Shown: positions 12,291 through 26,900 of the stretch, piece by piece | Position numbering within the stretch: the first letter of the stretch is position 1 | Layout: every line of letters starts with the position of its first letter | Assembly (NCBI GenBank): GCA_963853835.1 | Contig: OY970835.1 | Coordinates: forward strand, 11,600,501-11,664,500 | Length of the DNA stretch: 64,000 nucleotides | Source of the DNA: Calendula officinalis | Taxonomy: Eukaryota; Streptophyta; Magnoliopsida; Asterales; Asteraceae | Direction of reading: 5' to 3' | The notes under the pieces: model-generated | Told to the model about the DNA's origin: nothing | The model's input: the letters and a program-made list of their open reading frames with translations, nothing else | Databases searched by the model: none | Program-made: the position numbers and the translations under genes

Positions 12291-13891
12291 ATGGTTTAAA
12301 ATAAATACTTATAGGTTATTGGTAAAAGCTAGTGGTTATAATGGTTCACGGTCCATTCGTATGGGCACCAGTTACGGTTTAAAATGGATACTTATAGGTT
12401 ATTGGTTATAGCTAGTGGTTATAATGGTTCACGAGGCATTCACGTGACTTATGGACACCAGTTACGGTTTAAAATGGATACTAATAGGTTATTGGTCATA
12501 GCTAGTGGTTATAATGGTTCACGGGCCATTCGTACGGGTTATCGACACCAATTACGGTTTAAAATGGATACTTATAGGTTATTGGTCATAGCTAGTGGTT
12601 ATAATGGTTCACGGGCCATTCGTACGGGTTATGGACACCAATTACGGTTTAAAATGGATACTTATAGCTTATTGGTCATAGCCGGTGGTGATAATAGTTC
12701 ACGGGTCATTCGTATGGGTTATGGACACCAATTTCAAATTAAAATGCATACTAACAGGTTATTCGTCATAGCTAGTGGTTATAAGGGTTCACGAGGCATT
12801 CGTATGACTTATGGACACCAATTATGGTGTAAATGGAACACTTATAGGTTATTGGTCATAGATAGTGGTTTTAATGGTTCATGGGCGATTCGTATGGGCA
12901 CCAATTACGGTTTAAAATGGATACTTATAGGTTATTGGTAATAGCTAGTGCTTATAATGGTTCACAGGCCATTCGTATGAGTTACTGACACCAATTACGG
13001 TTTAAAACGGACACTTATAAGTTATTGGTCATAGCTAATAGTTATAATGGTTCACGAGGCATTCGTATGACTTATAGACACCTATTACGGTCTAAAATGG
13101 ATACTTATACGTTATTGGTCATAGCTAGTGGTTATAATGGTTCACGGGCCATTCGTATGAGTTATGGACACCAATTACAGTTTAAAATGATACTTATAAG
13201 TTATTGGTCATAGCTAGTGGTTATAATGGTTCACGAGGCATTCGTATGACTTATGGACACCAGTTATGGTTTAAAATGAATACTTATAGGTTATTGGTCA
13301 AAGCTAGTGGTTATAATGGTTCACGGTCCATTCGTATGGGTACCAGTTACGGTTTAAAATGGATACTTATAGGTTATTGGTTATAGCTAGTGGTTATAAT
13401 GGTTCACGAGGCATTCGCGTGACTTATGGACACCAGTTACGGTTTAAAATTGATACTAATAGGTTATTGGTCATAGCTAGTGGCTATAATGGTTCACGGG
13501 CCATTCGTACGGGTTATCGACACCAATTACGGTTTAAAATGGATACTTATAGGTTATTGGTCATAGCTAGTGGTTATAATGGTTCACGGGCCATTCGTAC
13601 GGGTTATGGACACCAATTACGGTTTAAAATGGATACTTATAGCTTATTGGTCATCGCCGGTGGTAATAATAGTTTACGGGTCATTCGTATGGGTTATGGA
13701 CACCAATTTCAAATTAAAATGCATACTAATAGGTTATTCGTCAATGCTAGTGGTTATAATGGTTCAAGAGGCATTCGTATGACTTATGGACACCAATTAT
13801 GGTTTAAAATGAATACTTATAGATTATTGGTCATAGCTAGTGGTTATAATGGTTCACGGTCCATTCGTATGGGCACCAGTTACGGTTTAAA
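11942..13891 (+). repeat. Tandem pair of 975-bp units
   Basis: Segments 11942-12916 and 12917-13891 each consist of a 442-bp followed by a 533-bp unit. They share AAAATGATACTTATAAG, a 1-bp deletion that makes the first part 442 instead of 443 bp. They diverge in the fourth and fifth monomers of the 533-bp part: 12641-12840 carries GGTGTAAATGG, while 13630-13810 carries the CGCCGGTGG type. Confidence 0.8.
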
Positions 13892-15310
13892 ATGGATACA
13901 TATAGGTTATTGGTCATAGCTAGTGGTTATAATGGTTCACGAGGCATTCTTATGACTTATAGACACCTATTACGGTTTAAAATGGATACTTATAGGTTAT
14001 TGGTCATTACTAGTGGTTATAATGGTTCACAGGCCATTCGTACGGGTTAAGGACACCAATTACGGTTTAAAATGGATATTTATATGTGTTTGGTCATGGG
14101 TAGTGATTATAATGGTTAACGGGCAATTCGTACGGCTTAGGGACGCCAATTACGGTTTAAAATGGATACTTATAGCTTATTGGTCATTGCCAGTTGTTAT
14201 AATAGTTCACGGGCCATTCGTATGAGTTATGGACACCAATTAGAATTTAAAATGGATACTAACAGGTTATTCGTCATAGTTAGTATTTATAAGTGTGCAC
14301 GAGGCATTCGCATGACTTATGGACACCAATTATGGTGTAAATGGAACACTTATAGGTTATTGGTCATAGATAGTGTTTTTAATGGTTCACGGGCCATTCG
14401 TATGGGCACCAATTACGGTTTAAAATGGATACTTATAGGTTATTGGTAATAGCTAGTGCTTATAATGGTTCACAGGCCATTCGTATGAGTTATGGACACC
14501 AATTACGGTTTAAAACGGATACTTATAAGTTATTGGTCATATCTAATAGTTATAATAGTTCACGAGGCATTCGTATGACTTATAGACACCTATTACGGTC
14601 TAAAATGGATACTTATACGTTATTGGTCACAGCTAGTGGTTATAATGGTTCACGGGCCATTTGTATGAGTTATGGACACCAATTATAGTTTAAAATGGAT
14701 ACTTATAAGTTATTGGTCATAGCTAGTGGTTATAATGGTTCACAAGGCATTCGTATGACTTATGGACACCAGTTATGGTTTAAAATGAATACTTATAGGT
14801 TATTGGTCAAAGCTAGTGGTTATAATGGTTCACGGTCCATTCGTATGGGCACCAATTACGGTTTAAAATGGATACTTATAGGTTATTGGTTATAGCTAGT
14901 GGTTATAATGGTTCACGAGGCATTCACGTGACTTATGGACACCATTTTCGGTTTAAAATGGATACTAATAGGTTATTGGTCATAACTAGTGGTGATAATG
15001 GTTAACGGGCCATTCGTACAGGTTATCGACACCAATTACGGTTTAAAATGGATACTTATAGCTTATTGGTCATAGCCAGTGGTTATAATGGATCACGAGG
15101 CATTCGTATGACTTATGGACACCAATTGTAGTTTAAAATGAATACTTATAGGTTATTGGTCAGAGCTAGGGGTTATAATGGTTCACGGTCCATTCGTATG
15201 GGCTCCAGTTACGGCTTAAAATGGATACTTATAGGTTATTGGTCATAGCTAGTGGTTATTATGGTTCACGGGCTATTCGTACGGGTTATGGACTCCATTT
15301 ACGGTTTAAA

Positions 15311-15411
15311 ATGGATACTTACAGCTTACTAATACGTTATCCGTCATAGCTAGTGGTTATAATGGTTCACGAAGCATTCGTATGACTTATGGACACCAAT
15401 TATGGTTTAAA
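15311..15411 (+). repeat. 101-bp chimeric monomer (out-of-register recombination)
   Basis: The unit starts as an ATACTTACAGCTTA type and after 18 bp switches to the beginning of an ATACTAATACGTTATCC type, repeating 11 bp of unit phase. The result is a 101-bp unit and a 274-bp spacing between short units (15221 to 15495), which does not fit 83+90k. It looks like a deletion joining two neighbouring monomers at a shared TTA or CTTA, losing 79 bp (90 minus 11). Confidence 0.75.
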
Positions 15412-18347
15412 ATGAATACTTATAGGTTATCGATCATGGCTAGTGGTTATAATGGTTCACGGTCCATTCGTATGGGCACCAGTTACGGTTTAAAATGCAT
15501 AGTTATAGGTTATTGGATATAGCTAGTAGTTATAATGGTTCACGAGGCATTCGCATGACTTATGGACACCAGTTACGGTTTAAAATGGATACTTATAGGC
15601 TATTGGTCATAGCTAGTGGTTATAATGGTTCACGGGCCATTCGTACGGGTTATGGACACCAATTACGGTTTAAAATGGATACTTATAGCTTATTGGTCGT
15701 AGCCAGTGGTTATAATGGTTCACGAGGCATTCGTATGACTTATGGACACCAATTATTGTTTAAAATGAATACTTATAGGTTATTGGTCATAGCTAGTGGT
15801 TATAATGGTTCACGGTCCATTCGTATGGGCACCAGTTACGGTTTAAAATGGATACTTATAGGTTATTGGTTACAGCTAGTGGTTATAATTGTTCACGAGG
15901 CATTCGCATGACTTATGGACACCAGTTACGGTTTAAAATGGATACTTATATGTTATTGGTCATAGCTAGTGGTTATAATGGTTCACGGGCCATTCGTATG
16001 AGTTATGGACACCAATGACGGTTTAAAATGGATACTTATAAGTTATTGGTCATAGCTAGTGGTTATAATGGTTCACGAGGCATTCTTATGAATTATAGAC
16101 ACCTATTACGGTTTAAAATGGATACTTATAGGTTATTGGTCATAACTCGTGGTTATAATGGTTCACGGGCCATTCGTACGGGTTATGGACACCAATTACG
16201 GTTTAAAATGGATACTTATATGTGTTTGGACAGAGGCAGTGATTATAATGGTTCACGGGCCATTTGTACGGCTTATGGACACCAATTACGGTTTAAAATG
16301 GATACTTATAGGTTATTGGACGTAGCCAGTGGTTATAATAGTTCATGGGCCATTCGTATGGGTTATGGACACCAATTAGAATTTAGAATGGATACTAACA
16401 GGTTATCCGTCATAGCTAGTGGTTATAATGGTTCACGAGGCATTCGTATGACTTATGGACACCAATTATGGTTTAAAATGAGTACTTATAGGTTATTGGT
16501 CATAGCTAGTGGTTATAATGGTTCAGGGTCCATTCGTATGGGCTCCAGTTACGGCTTAAAATGGATACTTATAGGTTATTGGTCATAGCTAGTGGTTATA
16601 ATGGTTCACGAGGCATTCAGATGACTTATGGACACCAGTTACGGTTTAAATTGGATACTTATAGGTTATTAGTCATAGCTAGTGGTCATAATGGTTCACG
16701 GGCTATTCGTACGGGTTATGGTCACCAATTACGGTTTAAAATGGATTCTTATAGTTTATTTGTCATAGGCAGTGGTTATAATAGTTCACGGGTCATTCGT
16801 ATGGGTTCTGGACACCAATTACAAATTAAAATGCATACTAAGAGGTTATTCGTCATAGCTAGTGGTTATAATGGTTCACGAGGCATTCGTATGACGTATG
16901 GACACCAATTGTAGTTTAAAATGAATACTTCTAGGTTATTGGTCAGAGCTAGGGGTTATAATGGTTCACGGTCCATTCGTATGGGCTCCAGTTACGGCTT
17001 AAAATGGATACTTATAGGTTATTGGTCATAGCTAGTGGTTATATGGTTCACGAGGCATTCGGATGACTTATGGACACCAGTTACGGTTTAAATTGGATAC
17101 TTATAGGTTATTAGTCATAGCTAGTGGTTATAATGGTTCACGGGCTATTCGTACGGGTTATGGACACCAATTACGGTTTAAAATGGATTCTTATAGTTTA
17201 TTTGTCATAGGCAGTGGTTATAATAGTTCACGGGTCATTCGTATGAGTTCTGGACACCAATTACAAATTAAAATGCATACTAAGAGGTTATTCGTCATAG
17301 CTAGTGGTTATAATGGTTCATGAGGCATTCGTATGACTTATGGACACCAATTGTAGTTTAAAATGAATACTTATAGGTTATTGGTCAGAGCTAGTGGTAT
17401 AATGGTTCAGGGTCCATTCGTATGGGCTCCAGTTACGGCTTAAAATGGATACTTATAGGTTATTGGTCATAGCTAGTGGTTATAATGGTTCATGAGGCAT
17501 TCGGATGACTTATGGACACCAGTTACGGTTTAAATTGGATACTTATAGGTTATTAGTCATAGCTAGTGGTTATAATGGTTCACGGGCTATTCGTACGGGT
17601 TATGGACACCAATTACGGTTTAAAATGGATACTTATAGCTTATTGGTCGTAGCTAGTGGTTATAATAGTTCACGGGCCTTCGTATGGGTTATGGACACCA
17701 ATTAGAATTTAGAATGGATACTAACAGGTTATCCGCCATAGCTAGTGGTTATAATGGTTCACGAGGCATTCAGATGACTTATGGACACCAATTACGGTTT
17801 AAATTGGATACTTATAGGTTATTAGTCATAGCTAGTGGTTATAATGGTTCACGGGCTATTCGTACGGGTTATGGACACCAATTACGGTTTAAAATGGATT
17901 CTTATAGTTTATTTGTCATAGGCAGTGGTTATAATAGTTCACGGGTCATTCGTATGGGTTCTGGACACCAATTACAAATTAAAATGCATACTAAGAGGTT
18001 ATTCGTCATAGCTAGCGGTTATAATGGTTCACGAGGCATTCGGATGACTTATGGACACCAATTGTAGTTTAAAATGAATACTTATAGGTTATTGGTCAGA
18101 GCTAGTGGTTATAATGGTTCAGGGTCCATTCGTATGGGCTCCAGTTACGGCTTAAAATGGATACTTATAGGTTATTGGTCATAGCTAGTGGTTATAATGG
18201 TTCATGAGGCATTCGGATGACTTATGGACACTAGTTACGGTTTAACTTGGATACTTATAGGTTATTAGTCATAGCTAGTGGTTATAATGTTTCACGGGTT
18301 ATTCGTACGGGTTATGGACACCAATTACGGTTTAAAATGGATACTTA

Positions 18348-21300
18348 TAGCTTATTGGTCGTAGCCAGTGGTTATAATAGTTCACGGGCCATTCGTATGG
18401 GTTATGGACACCAATTAGAATTTAGAATGGATACTAACAGGTTATCCGTCATAGCTAGTGGTTATAATGGTTCACGAGGCATTCGTATGACTTATGGACA
18501 CCAATTATTTTTTAAAATGTGTACTTATAGGTTATTGGTCATAGCTAGTGGTTATAATGGTTCAGGGTCCATTCGTATGGGCTCCAGTTACGGCTTAAAA
18601 TGGATACTTATAGGTTATTGGTCATAGCTAGTGGTTATAATGGTTCACAAGGCATTCAGATGACTTATGGACACCAGTTACGGTTTAAATTGGATACTTA
18701 TAGGTTATTAGTCTTAGCTAGTGGTTATAATGGTTCACGGGCTATTCGTACGGGTTATGGACACCAATTACGGTTTAAAATGGATTCTTATAGTTTATTT
18801 ATCATAGGCAGTGGTTATAATAGTTCACGGGGTCATTCGTATGGGTTCTGGACACCAATTACAAATTAAAATGCATACTAAGAGGTTATTCGTCATAGCT
18901 AGTGGTTATAATGGTTCACGAGGCATTCATATGACTTATGGACACCAATTGTAGTTTAAAATGAATACTTATAGGTTATTGGTCAGAGCTAGTGGTTATA
19001 ATGGTTCACGGTCCATTCGTATGGGCTCCAGTTACGGCTTAAAATGGATACTTATAGGTTATTGGTCATAGCTAGTGGTTATAATGGTTCACGAGGCATT
19101 CGGATGACTTATGGACACCAGTTACGGTTTAAATTGGATACTTATAGGTTATTAGTCATAGCTAGTGGTTATAATGGTTCACGGGCTATTCGTACGGGTT
19201 ATGGACACCAATTACGGTTTAAAATGGATTCTTATAGTTTATTTGTCATAGGCAGTGGTTATTATAGTTCACGGGTCATTCGTATGGGTTCTGGACACCA
19301 ATTACAAATTAAAATGCATACTAAGAGGTTATTCGTCATAGCTAGTGGTTATAATGGTTCACGAGGCATTCGTATGACTTATGTACACCAATTATTGTTT
19401 AAAATGAATACTTATAGGTTAATTGTCATAGCTAGTGGTAATAATGGTTCACGGTCCATTCGTATGGGCACTAGTTACGGTTTAAAATGGATACTTATAG
19501 ATTATTGGTTACAGCTAGTGGTTATAATTGTTCACGAGGCATTCGCATGACTTATGGACACCAGTTACGGTTTAAAATGGATACTTATAGGTTATTGGTC
19601 ATAGCTAGTGGTTATAATGGTTCACGGGCCATTCGTATGAGTTATGGACACCAATTACGGTTTAAAATGGATACTTATAAGTTATTGGTCATAGCTAGTG
19701 GTTATAATGGTTCACGAGGCATTCTTATGACTTATAGACACCTATTACGGTTTAAAATGGATACTTATAGGTTATTGGTCATAACTCGTGGTTATAATGG
19801 TTCACGGGCCATTCGTACGGGTTATGGACACCAATTACGGTTTAAAATGGATACTTATAGCTTATTGGTCGTAGCCAGTGGTTATAATAGTTCACGGGCC
19901 ATTCGTATGGGTTATGGACACCAATTAGAATTTAGAATGGATACTAACAGGTTATCCGTCATAGCTAGTGGTTATAATGGTTCACGAGGCATTCGTATGA
20001 CTTATGGACACCAATTATTTTTTAAAATGTGTACTTATAGGTTATTGGTCATAGCTAGTGGTTATAATGGTTCAGGGTCCATTCGTATGGGCTCCAGTTA
20101 CGGCTTAAAATGGATACTTATAGGTTATTGGTCATAGCTAGTGGTTATAATGGTTCACAAGGCATTCAGATGACTTATGGACACCAGTTACGGTTTAAAT
20201 TGGATACTTATAGGTTATTAGTCTTAGCTAGTGGTTATAATGGTTCACGGGCTATTCGTACGGGTTATGGACACCAATTACGGTTTAAAATGGATTCTTA
20301 TAGTTTATTTATCATAGGCAGTGGTTATAATAGTTCACGGGGTCATTCGTATGGGTTCTGGACACCAATTACAAATTAAAATGCATACTAAGAGGTTATT
20401 CGTCATAGCTAGTGGTTATAATGGTTCACGAGGCATTCATATGACTTATGGACACCAATTGTAGTTTAAAATGAATACTTATAGGTTATTGGTCAGAGCT
20501 AGTGGTTATAATGGTTCACGGTCCATTCGTATGGGCTCCAGTTACGGCTTAAAATGGATACTTATAGGTTATTGGTCATAGCTAGTGGTTATAATGGTTC
20601 ACGAGGCATTCGGATGACTTATGGACACCAGTTACGGTTTAAATTGGATACTTATAGGTTATTAGTCATAGCTAGTGGTTATAATGGTTCACGGGCTATT
20701 CGTACGGGTTATGGACACCAATTACGGTTTAAAATGGATTCTTATAGTTTATTTGTCATAGGCAGTGGTTATTATAGTTCACGGGTCATTCGTATGGGTT
20801 CTGGACACCAATTACAAATTAAAATGCATACTAAGAGGTTATTCGTCATAGCTAGTGGTTATAATGGTTCACGAGGCATTCGTATGACTTATGTACACCA
20901 ATTATTGTTTAAAATGAATACTTATAGGTTAATTGTCATAGCTAGTGGTAATAATGGTTCACGGTCCATTCGTATGGGCACTAGTTACGGTTTAAAATGG
21001 ATACTTATAGATTATTGGTTACAGCTAGTGGTTATAATTGTTCACGAGGCATTCGCATGACTTATGGACACCAGTTACGGTTTAAAATGGATACTTATAG
21101 GTTATTGGTCATAGCTAGTGGTTATAATGGTTCACGGGCCATTCGTATGAGTTATGGACACCAATTACGGTTTAAAATGGATACTTATAAGTTATTGGTC
21201 ATAGCTAGTGGTTATAATGGTTCACGAGGCATTCTTATGACTTATAGACACCTATTACGGTTTAAAATGGATACTTATAGGTTATTGGTCATAACTCGTG

Positions 21301-21367
21301 GTTATAATGGTTCACGGGCCATTCGTACGGGTTATGGACACCAATTACGGTTTAAAATGGATACTTA
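18348..21367 (+). repeat. Recent 1,510-bp tandem duplication (two near-identical copies)
   Basis: Short-unit boundaries 18600, 19044 and 19487 recur at 20110, 20554 and 20997, exactly 1,510 bp later. Both copies share rare private variants: CACAAGGCATTCAG (about 18648/20158), a 1-bp insertion CACGGGGTCATTCG (about 18828/20338), GGTTATTATAGTTC (19257/20767), GGTTAATTGTCATAG, and AGATTATTGGTTAC. I saw no difference between the copies where I compared them. Breakpoints lie inside a monomer near 18,348, 19,858 and 21,367 and are approximate. Confidence 0.88.
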
Positions 21368-21709
21368 TATGTGTTTGGACAGAGGCAGTGATTATAATGG
21401 TTCACGGGCCATTTGTACGGCTTATGGACACCAATTACGGTTTAAAATGGATACTTATAGCTTATTGATCGTAGCCAGTGGTTATAATAGTTCACGGGCC
21501 ATACGTATGGGTTATGGAAACCAATTAGAATTTAGAATGGATACTAACAGGTTATCCGTCATAGCTAGTGGTTATAATGGTTCACGAGGCATTCGTATGA
21601 CTTATGGACACCAATTATGGTTTAAAATGAGTACTTATAGGTTATTGGTCATAGCTAGTGGTTATAATGGTTCAGGGTCCATTCGTATGGGCTCCAGTTA
21701 CGGCTTAAA
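20997..21709 (+). repeat. 713-bp 8-mer block carrying the ATGTGTTTGG monomer
   Basis: This is an exemplar of an eight-unit block (7x90+83) that opens with TTGGTTACAGCTAGTGG and contains one strongly diverged monomer reading ATATGTGTTTGGACAGAGG then AGTGATTATAATGG. The block recurs at 24370, 26411, 28896, 31381, 40190, 43192, 44783 and, more diverged, 58533; a variant without the diverged monomer is at 19487. The ATGTGTTTGG monomer occurs about 17 times in the window, never next to itself, so it marks super-units. Confidence 0.85.
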
Positions 21710-22107
21710 ATGGATACTTATAGGTTATTGGTCATAGCTAGTGGTTATAATGGTTCACGAGGCATTCGGATGACTTATGGACACCAGTTACGGTTTAAAT
21801 TGGTACTTATAGGTTATTAGTCATAGCTAGTGGTTATAATGGTTCACGGGCTATTCGTACGGGTTATGGACACCAATTACGGTTTAAAATGGATTCTTAT
21901 AGTTTATTTGTCATAGGCAGTGGTTATAATAGTTCACGGGTCATTCGTATGGGTTCTGGACACCAATTACAAATTAAAATGCATACTAAGAGGTTATTCG
22001 TCATAGCTAGTGGTTATGATGGTTCACGAGGCATTCGTATGACTTATGGACACCAATTGTAGTTTAAAATGAATACTTATAGGTTATTGGTCAGAGCTAG
22101 TGGTTAT

Positions 22108-22116
22108 AATGAATGG
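22108..22116 (+). repeat. 4-bp tandem duplication in a short monomer
   Basis: The sequence reads TTATAATGAATGGTTCACGG, where the standard is TTATAATGGTTCACGG. Four bases (ATGA/AATG) are duplicated. Together with a 1-bp loss earlier in the unit (AAATTGGTACTT, near 21802) this makes the unit 21710-22155 446 bp long. No other copy in the window carries it, so it is a private, probably young, slippage event. Confidence 0.8.
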
Positions 22117-23926
22117 TTCACGGTCCATTCGTATGGGCTCCAGTTACGGCTTAAAATGGATACTTATAGGTTATTGGTCATAGCTAGTGGTTATATGGTT
22201 CACGAGGCATTCGGATGACTTATGGACACCAGTTACGGTTTAAATTGGATACTTATAGGTTATTAGTCATAGCTAGTGGTTATAATGGTTCACGGGCTAT
22301 TCGTACGGGTTATGGACACCAATTACGGTTTAAAATGGATTCTTATAGTTTATTTGTCATAGGCAGTGGTTATAATAGTTCATGGGTCATTCGTATGGGT
22401 TCTGGACACCAATTACAAATTAAAATGCATACTAAGAGGTTATTCGTCATAGCTAGTGGTTATAATGGTTCACGAGGCATTCATATGACTTATGGACACC
22501 AATTGTAGTTTAAAATGAATACTTATAGGTTATTGGTTAGAGCTAGTGGTTATAATGGTTCAGGGTCCATTCGTATGGGCTCCAGTTACGGCTTAAAATG
22601 GATACTTATAGGTTATTGGTCATAGCTAGTGGTTATAATGGTTCATGAGGCATTCGGATGACTTATGGACACCAGTTACGGTTTAAATTGGATACTTATA
22701 GGTTATTAGTCATAGCTAGTGGTTATAATGGTTCACGGGCTATTCGTACGGGTTATGGACACCAATTACGGTTTAAAATGGATACTTATAGCTTATTGGT
22801 CGTAGCCAGTGGTTATAATAGTTCACGGGCCATTCGTATGGGTTATGGACACCAATTAGAATTTAGAATGGATACTAACAGGTTATCCGTCATAGCTAGT
22901 GGTTATAATGGTTCACGAGGCATTCGTATGACTTATGGACACCAATTATGGTTTAAAATAAGTACTTATAGGTTATTGGTCATAGCTAGTGTTTATAATG
23001 GTTCGGGGTCCATTCGTATGGGCTCCAGTTACGGCTTAAAATGGATACTTATAGGTTATTGGTCATAGCTAGTGGTTATAATGGTTCACGAGGCATTCGG
23101 ATGACTTATGGACACCAGTTACGGTTTAAATTGGATACTTATAGGTTATTAGTCATAGCTAGTGGTTATAATGGTTCACGGGCTATTCGTACGGGTTATG
23201 GACACCAATTACGGTTTAAAATGGATTCTTATAGTTTATTTATCATAGGCAGTGGTTATAATAGTTCACGGGTCATTCGTATGGGTTCTGGACACCAATT
23301 ACAAATTAAAATGCATACTAAGAGGTTATTCGTCATAGCTAGTGGTTATAATGGTTCACGAGGCATTCGTATGACTTATGGACACCAATTGTAGTTTAAA
23401 ATGAATACTTATAGGTTATTGGTCAGAGCTAGTGGTTATAATGGTTCACGGTCCATTCGTATGGGCTCCAGTTACGGCTTAAAATGGATACTTATAGGTT
23501 ATTGGTCATAGCTAGTGGTTATAATGGTTCACGAGGCATTCGGATGACTTATGGACACCAGTTACGTTTTAAATTGGATACTTATAGGTTATTAGTCAAA
23601 GCAAGTGGTTATAATGGTTCACGGGCTATTCGTACGGGTTATGGACACCAATTACGGTTTAAAATGGATTCTTATAGTTTATTTGTCATAGGCAGTGGTT
23701 ATAATAGTTCACGGGTCATTCGTATGGGTTCTGGACACCAATTACAAATTAAAATGCATACTAAGAGGTTATTCGTCATACCTAGTGGTTATAATGGTTC
23801 ACGAGGCATTCGTATGACTTATGGACACCAATTGTAGTTTAAAATGAATACTTATAGGTTATTGGTCAGAGCTAGTGGTTATAATGGTTCACGGTCCATT
23901 CGTATGGGCACCAGTTACGGTTTAAA

Positions 23927-26900
23927 ATGGATACTTATAGGTTATTCTTCATAGGTAGTGGTTATATTGGTTCACGAGGCATTCAGACGACTTATGGACA
24001 CCGGTTATGGTTTAAAATGGATACTTATAGGTTATTGGTCATAACTAGTGGTTATAATGGTTCACGGGCTATTCGTACGGGTTATGGACACCAATTACGG
24101 TTTAAAATGGATACTTATAGCTTATTTGTCAAATCCAGTGGTTATAATAGTTCACGGGTCATTCGTATGGGTTCTGGACACCAATTACAAATTAAAATGC
24201 ATACTAAGAGGTTATTCGTCATAGCTAGTGGTTATAATGGTTCACGAGGCATTCGTATGAATTATGGACACCAATTATTGTTTAAAATGAATACTTATAG
24301 GTTATTGGTCATAGCTAGTGGTTATAATGGTTCACGGTCCATTCGTATGGGCACCAGTTACGGTTTAAAATGGATACTTATTGGTTATTGGTTACAGCTA
24401 GTGGTTATAATTGTTCACGAGGCATTCGCATGACTTATGGACACCAGTTACGGTTTAAAATGGATACTTATAGGTTATTGGTCATAGCTAGTGGTTATAA
24501 TGGTTCACGGGCCATTCGTATGAGTTATGGACACCAATTACGGTTTAAAATGGATACTTATAAGTTATTGGTCATAGCTAGTGGTTATAATGGTTCACGA
24601 GGCATTCTTATGACTTATAGACACCTATTACGGTTTAAAATGGATACTTATAGGTTATTGGTCATAACTCGTGGTTATAATGGTTCACGGGCCATTCGTA
24701 CGGGTTATGGACACCAATTACGGTTTAAAATGGATACTTATATGTGTTTGGACCGAGGCAGTGATTATAATGGTTCACGGGCCATTTGTACGGCTTAGGG
24801 ACACCAATTACGGTTTAAAATGGATACTTATAGCTTATTGGTCGTAGCCAGTGGTTATAATAGTTCACGGGCCATTCGTATGGGTTATGGACACCAATTA
24901 GAATTTAGAATGGATACTAACAGGTTATCCGTCATAGCTAGTGGTTATAATGGTTCACGAGGCATTCGTATGACTTATGGACACCAATTATGGTTTAAAA
25001 TGAGTACTTATAGGTTATTGGTCATAGCTAGTGGTTATAATGGTTCAGGACCATTCGTATGGGCTCCAGTTACGGCTTAAAATGGATACTTATAGGTTAT
25101 TGGTCATAGCTAGTGGTTATAATGGTTCACGAGGCATTCAGATGACTTATGGACACCAGTTACGGTTTAAATTGGATACTTATAGGTTATTAGTCATAGC
25201 TAGTGGTTATAATGGTTCACGGGCTATTCGTACGGGTTATGGACACCAATTACGGTTTAAAATGGATTCTTATAGTTTATTTGTCATAGGCAGTGGTTAT
25301 AATAGTTCACGGGTAATTCGTATGGGTTCTGGACACCAATTACAAATTAAAATGCATACTAAGAGGTTATTCGTCATAGCTAGTGGTTATAATGGTTCAC
25401 GAGGCATTCGTATGACTTATGGACACAAATTGTAGTTTAAAATGAATACTTATAGGTTATTGGTCAGAGCTAGTGGTTATAATGGTTCACGGTCCATTCG
25501 TATGGGCTCCAGTTACGGCTTAAAATGGATACTTATAGGTTATTGGTCATAGCTAGTGGTTATAATGGTTCACGAGGCATTCGGATGACTTATGGACACC
25601 AGTTACGGTTTAAATTGGATACTTATAGGTTATTAGTCAAAGCAAGTGGTTATAATGGTTCACGGGCTATTCGTACGGGTTATGGACACCAATTACGGTT
25701 TAAAATGGATTCTTATAGTTTATTTGTCATAGGCAGTGGTTATAATAGTTCACGGGTCATTCGTATGGGTTCTGGACACCAATTACAAATTAAAATGCAT
25801 ACTAAGAGGTTATTCGTCATAGCTAGTGGTTATAATGGTTCACGAGGCATTCGTATGACTTATGGACACCAATTGTAGTTTAAAATGAATACTTATAGGT
25901 TATTGGTCAGAGCTAGTGGTTATAATGGTTCACGGTCCATTCGTATGGGCACCAGTTACGGTTTAAAATGGATACTTATAGGTTATTCGTCATAGGTAGT
26001 GGTTATATTGGTTCACGAGGCATTCAGACGACTTATGGACACCGGTTATGGTTTAAAATGGATACTTATAGGTTATTGGTCATAACTAGTGGTTATAATG
26101 GTTCACGGGCTATTCGTACGGGTTATGGACACCAATTACGGTTTAAAATGGATACTTATAGCTTATTTGTCAAATCCAGTGGTTATAATAGTTCACGGGT
26201 CATTCGTATGGGTTCTGGACACCAATTACAAATTAAAATGCATACTAAGAGGTTATTCGTCATAGCTAGTGGTTATAATGGTTCACGAGGCATTCGTATG
26301 ACTTATGGACACCAATTATTGTTTAAAATGAATACTTATAGGTTATTGGTCATAGCTAGTGGTTATAATGGTTCATGGTCCATTCGTATGGGCACCAGTT
26401 ACGGTTTAAAATGGATACTTATAGGTTATTGGTTACAGCTAGTGGTTATAATTGTTCACGAGGCATTCGCATGACTTATGGACACCAGTTACGGTTTAAA
26501 ATGGATACTTATAGGTTATTGGTCATAGCTAGTGGTTATAATGGTTCACGGGCCATTCGTATGAGTTATGGACACCAATTACGGTTTAAAATGGATACTT
26601 ATAAGTTATTGGTCATAGCTAGTGGTTATAATGGTTCACGAGGCATTCTTATGACTTATAGACACCTATTACGGTTTAAAATGGATACTTATAGGTTATT
26701 GGTCATAACTCGTGGTTATAATGGTTCACGGGCCATTCGTACGGGTTATGGACACCAATTACGGTTTAAAATGGATACTTATATGTGTTTGGACCGAGGC
26801 AGTGATTATAATGGTTCACGGGCCATTTGTACGGCTTAGGGACACTAATTACGGTTTAAAATGGATACTTATAGCTTATTGGTCGTAGCCAGTGGTTATA

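Larger units (their letters stand above)
5031..15847 (+). repeat. Satellite domain B: diverged, mixed higher-order structure
   Basis: Spacing between short units varies widely (263, 347, 351-353, 442-443, 533-534, 712, 892 bp) and monomers carry more private substitutions and indels than in A or E. Small indels include 6 bp lost near 6988 (ATGCATACATTATTC), single-base changes near 8090 (CACGGCCATT) and 9566 (GGTTATGGTCAT), and one base gained near 10239 (TTATTGGACACC). Units written with GGTGTAAATGGAACAC in place of GGTTTAAAATGAATAC appear repeatedly (7501, 8391, 11851, 12826, 14335). Confidence 0.85.
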
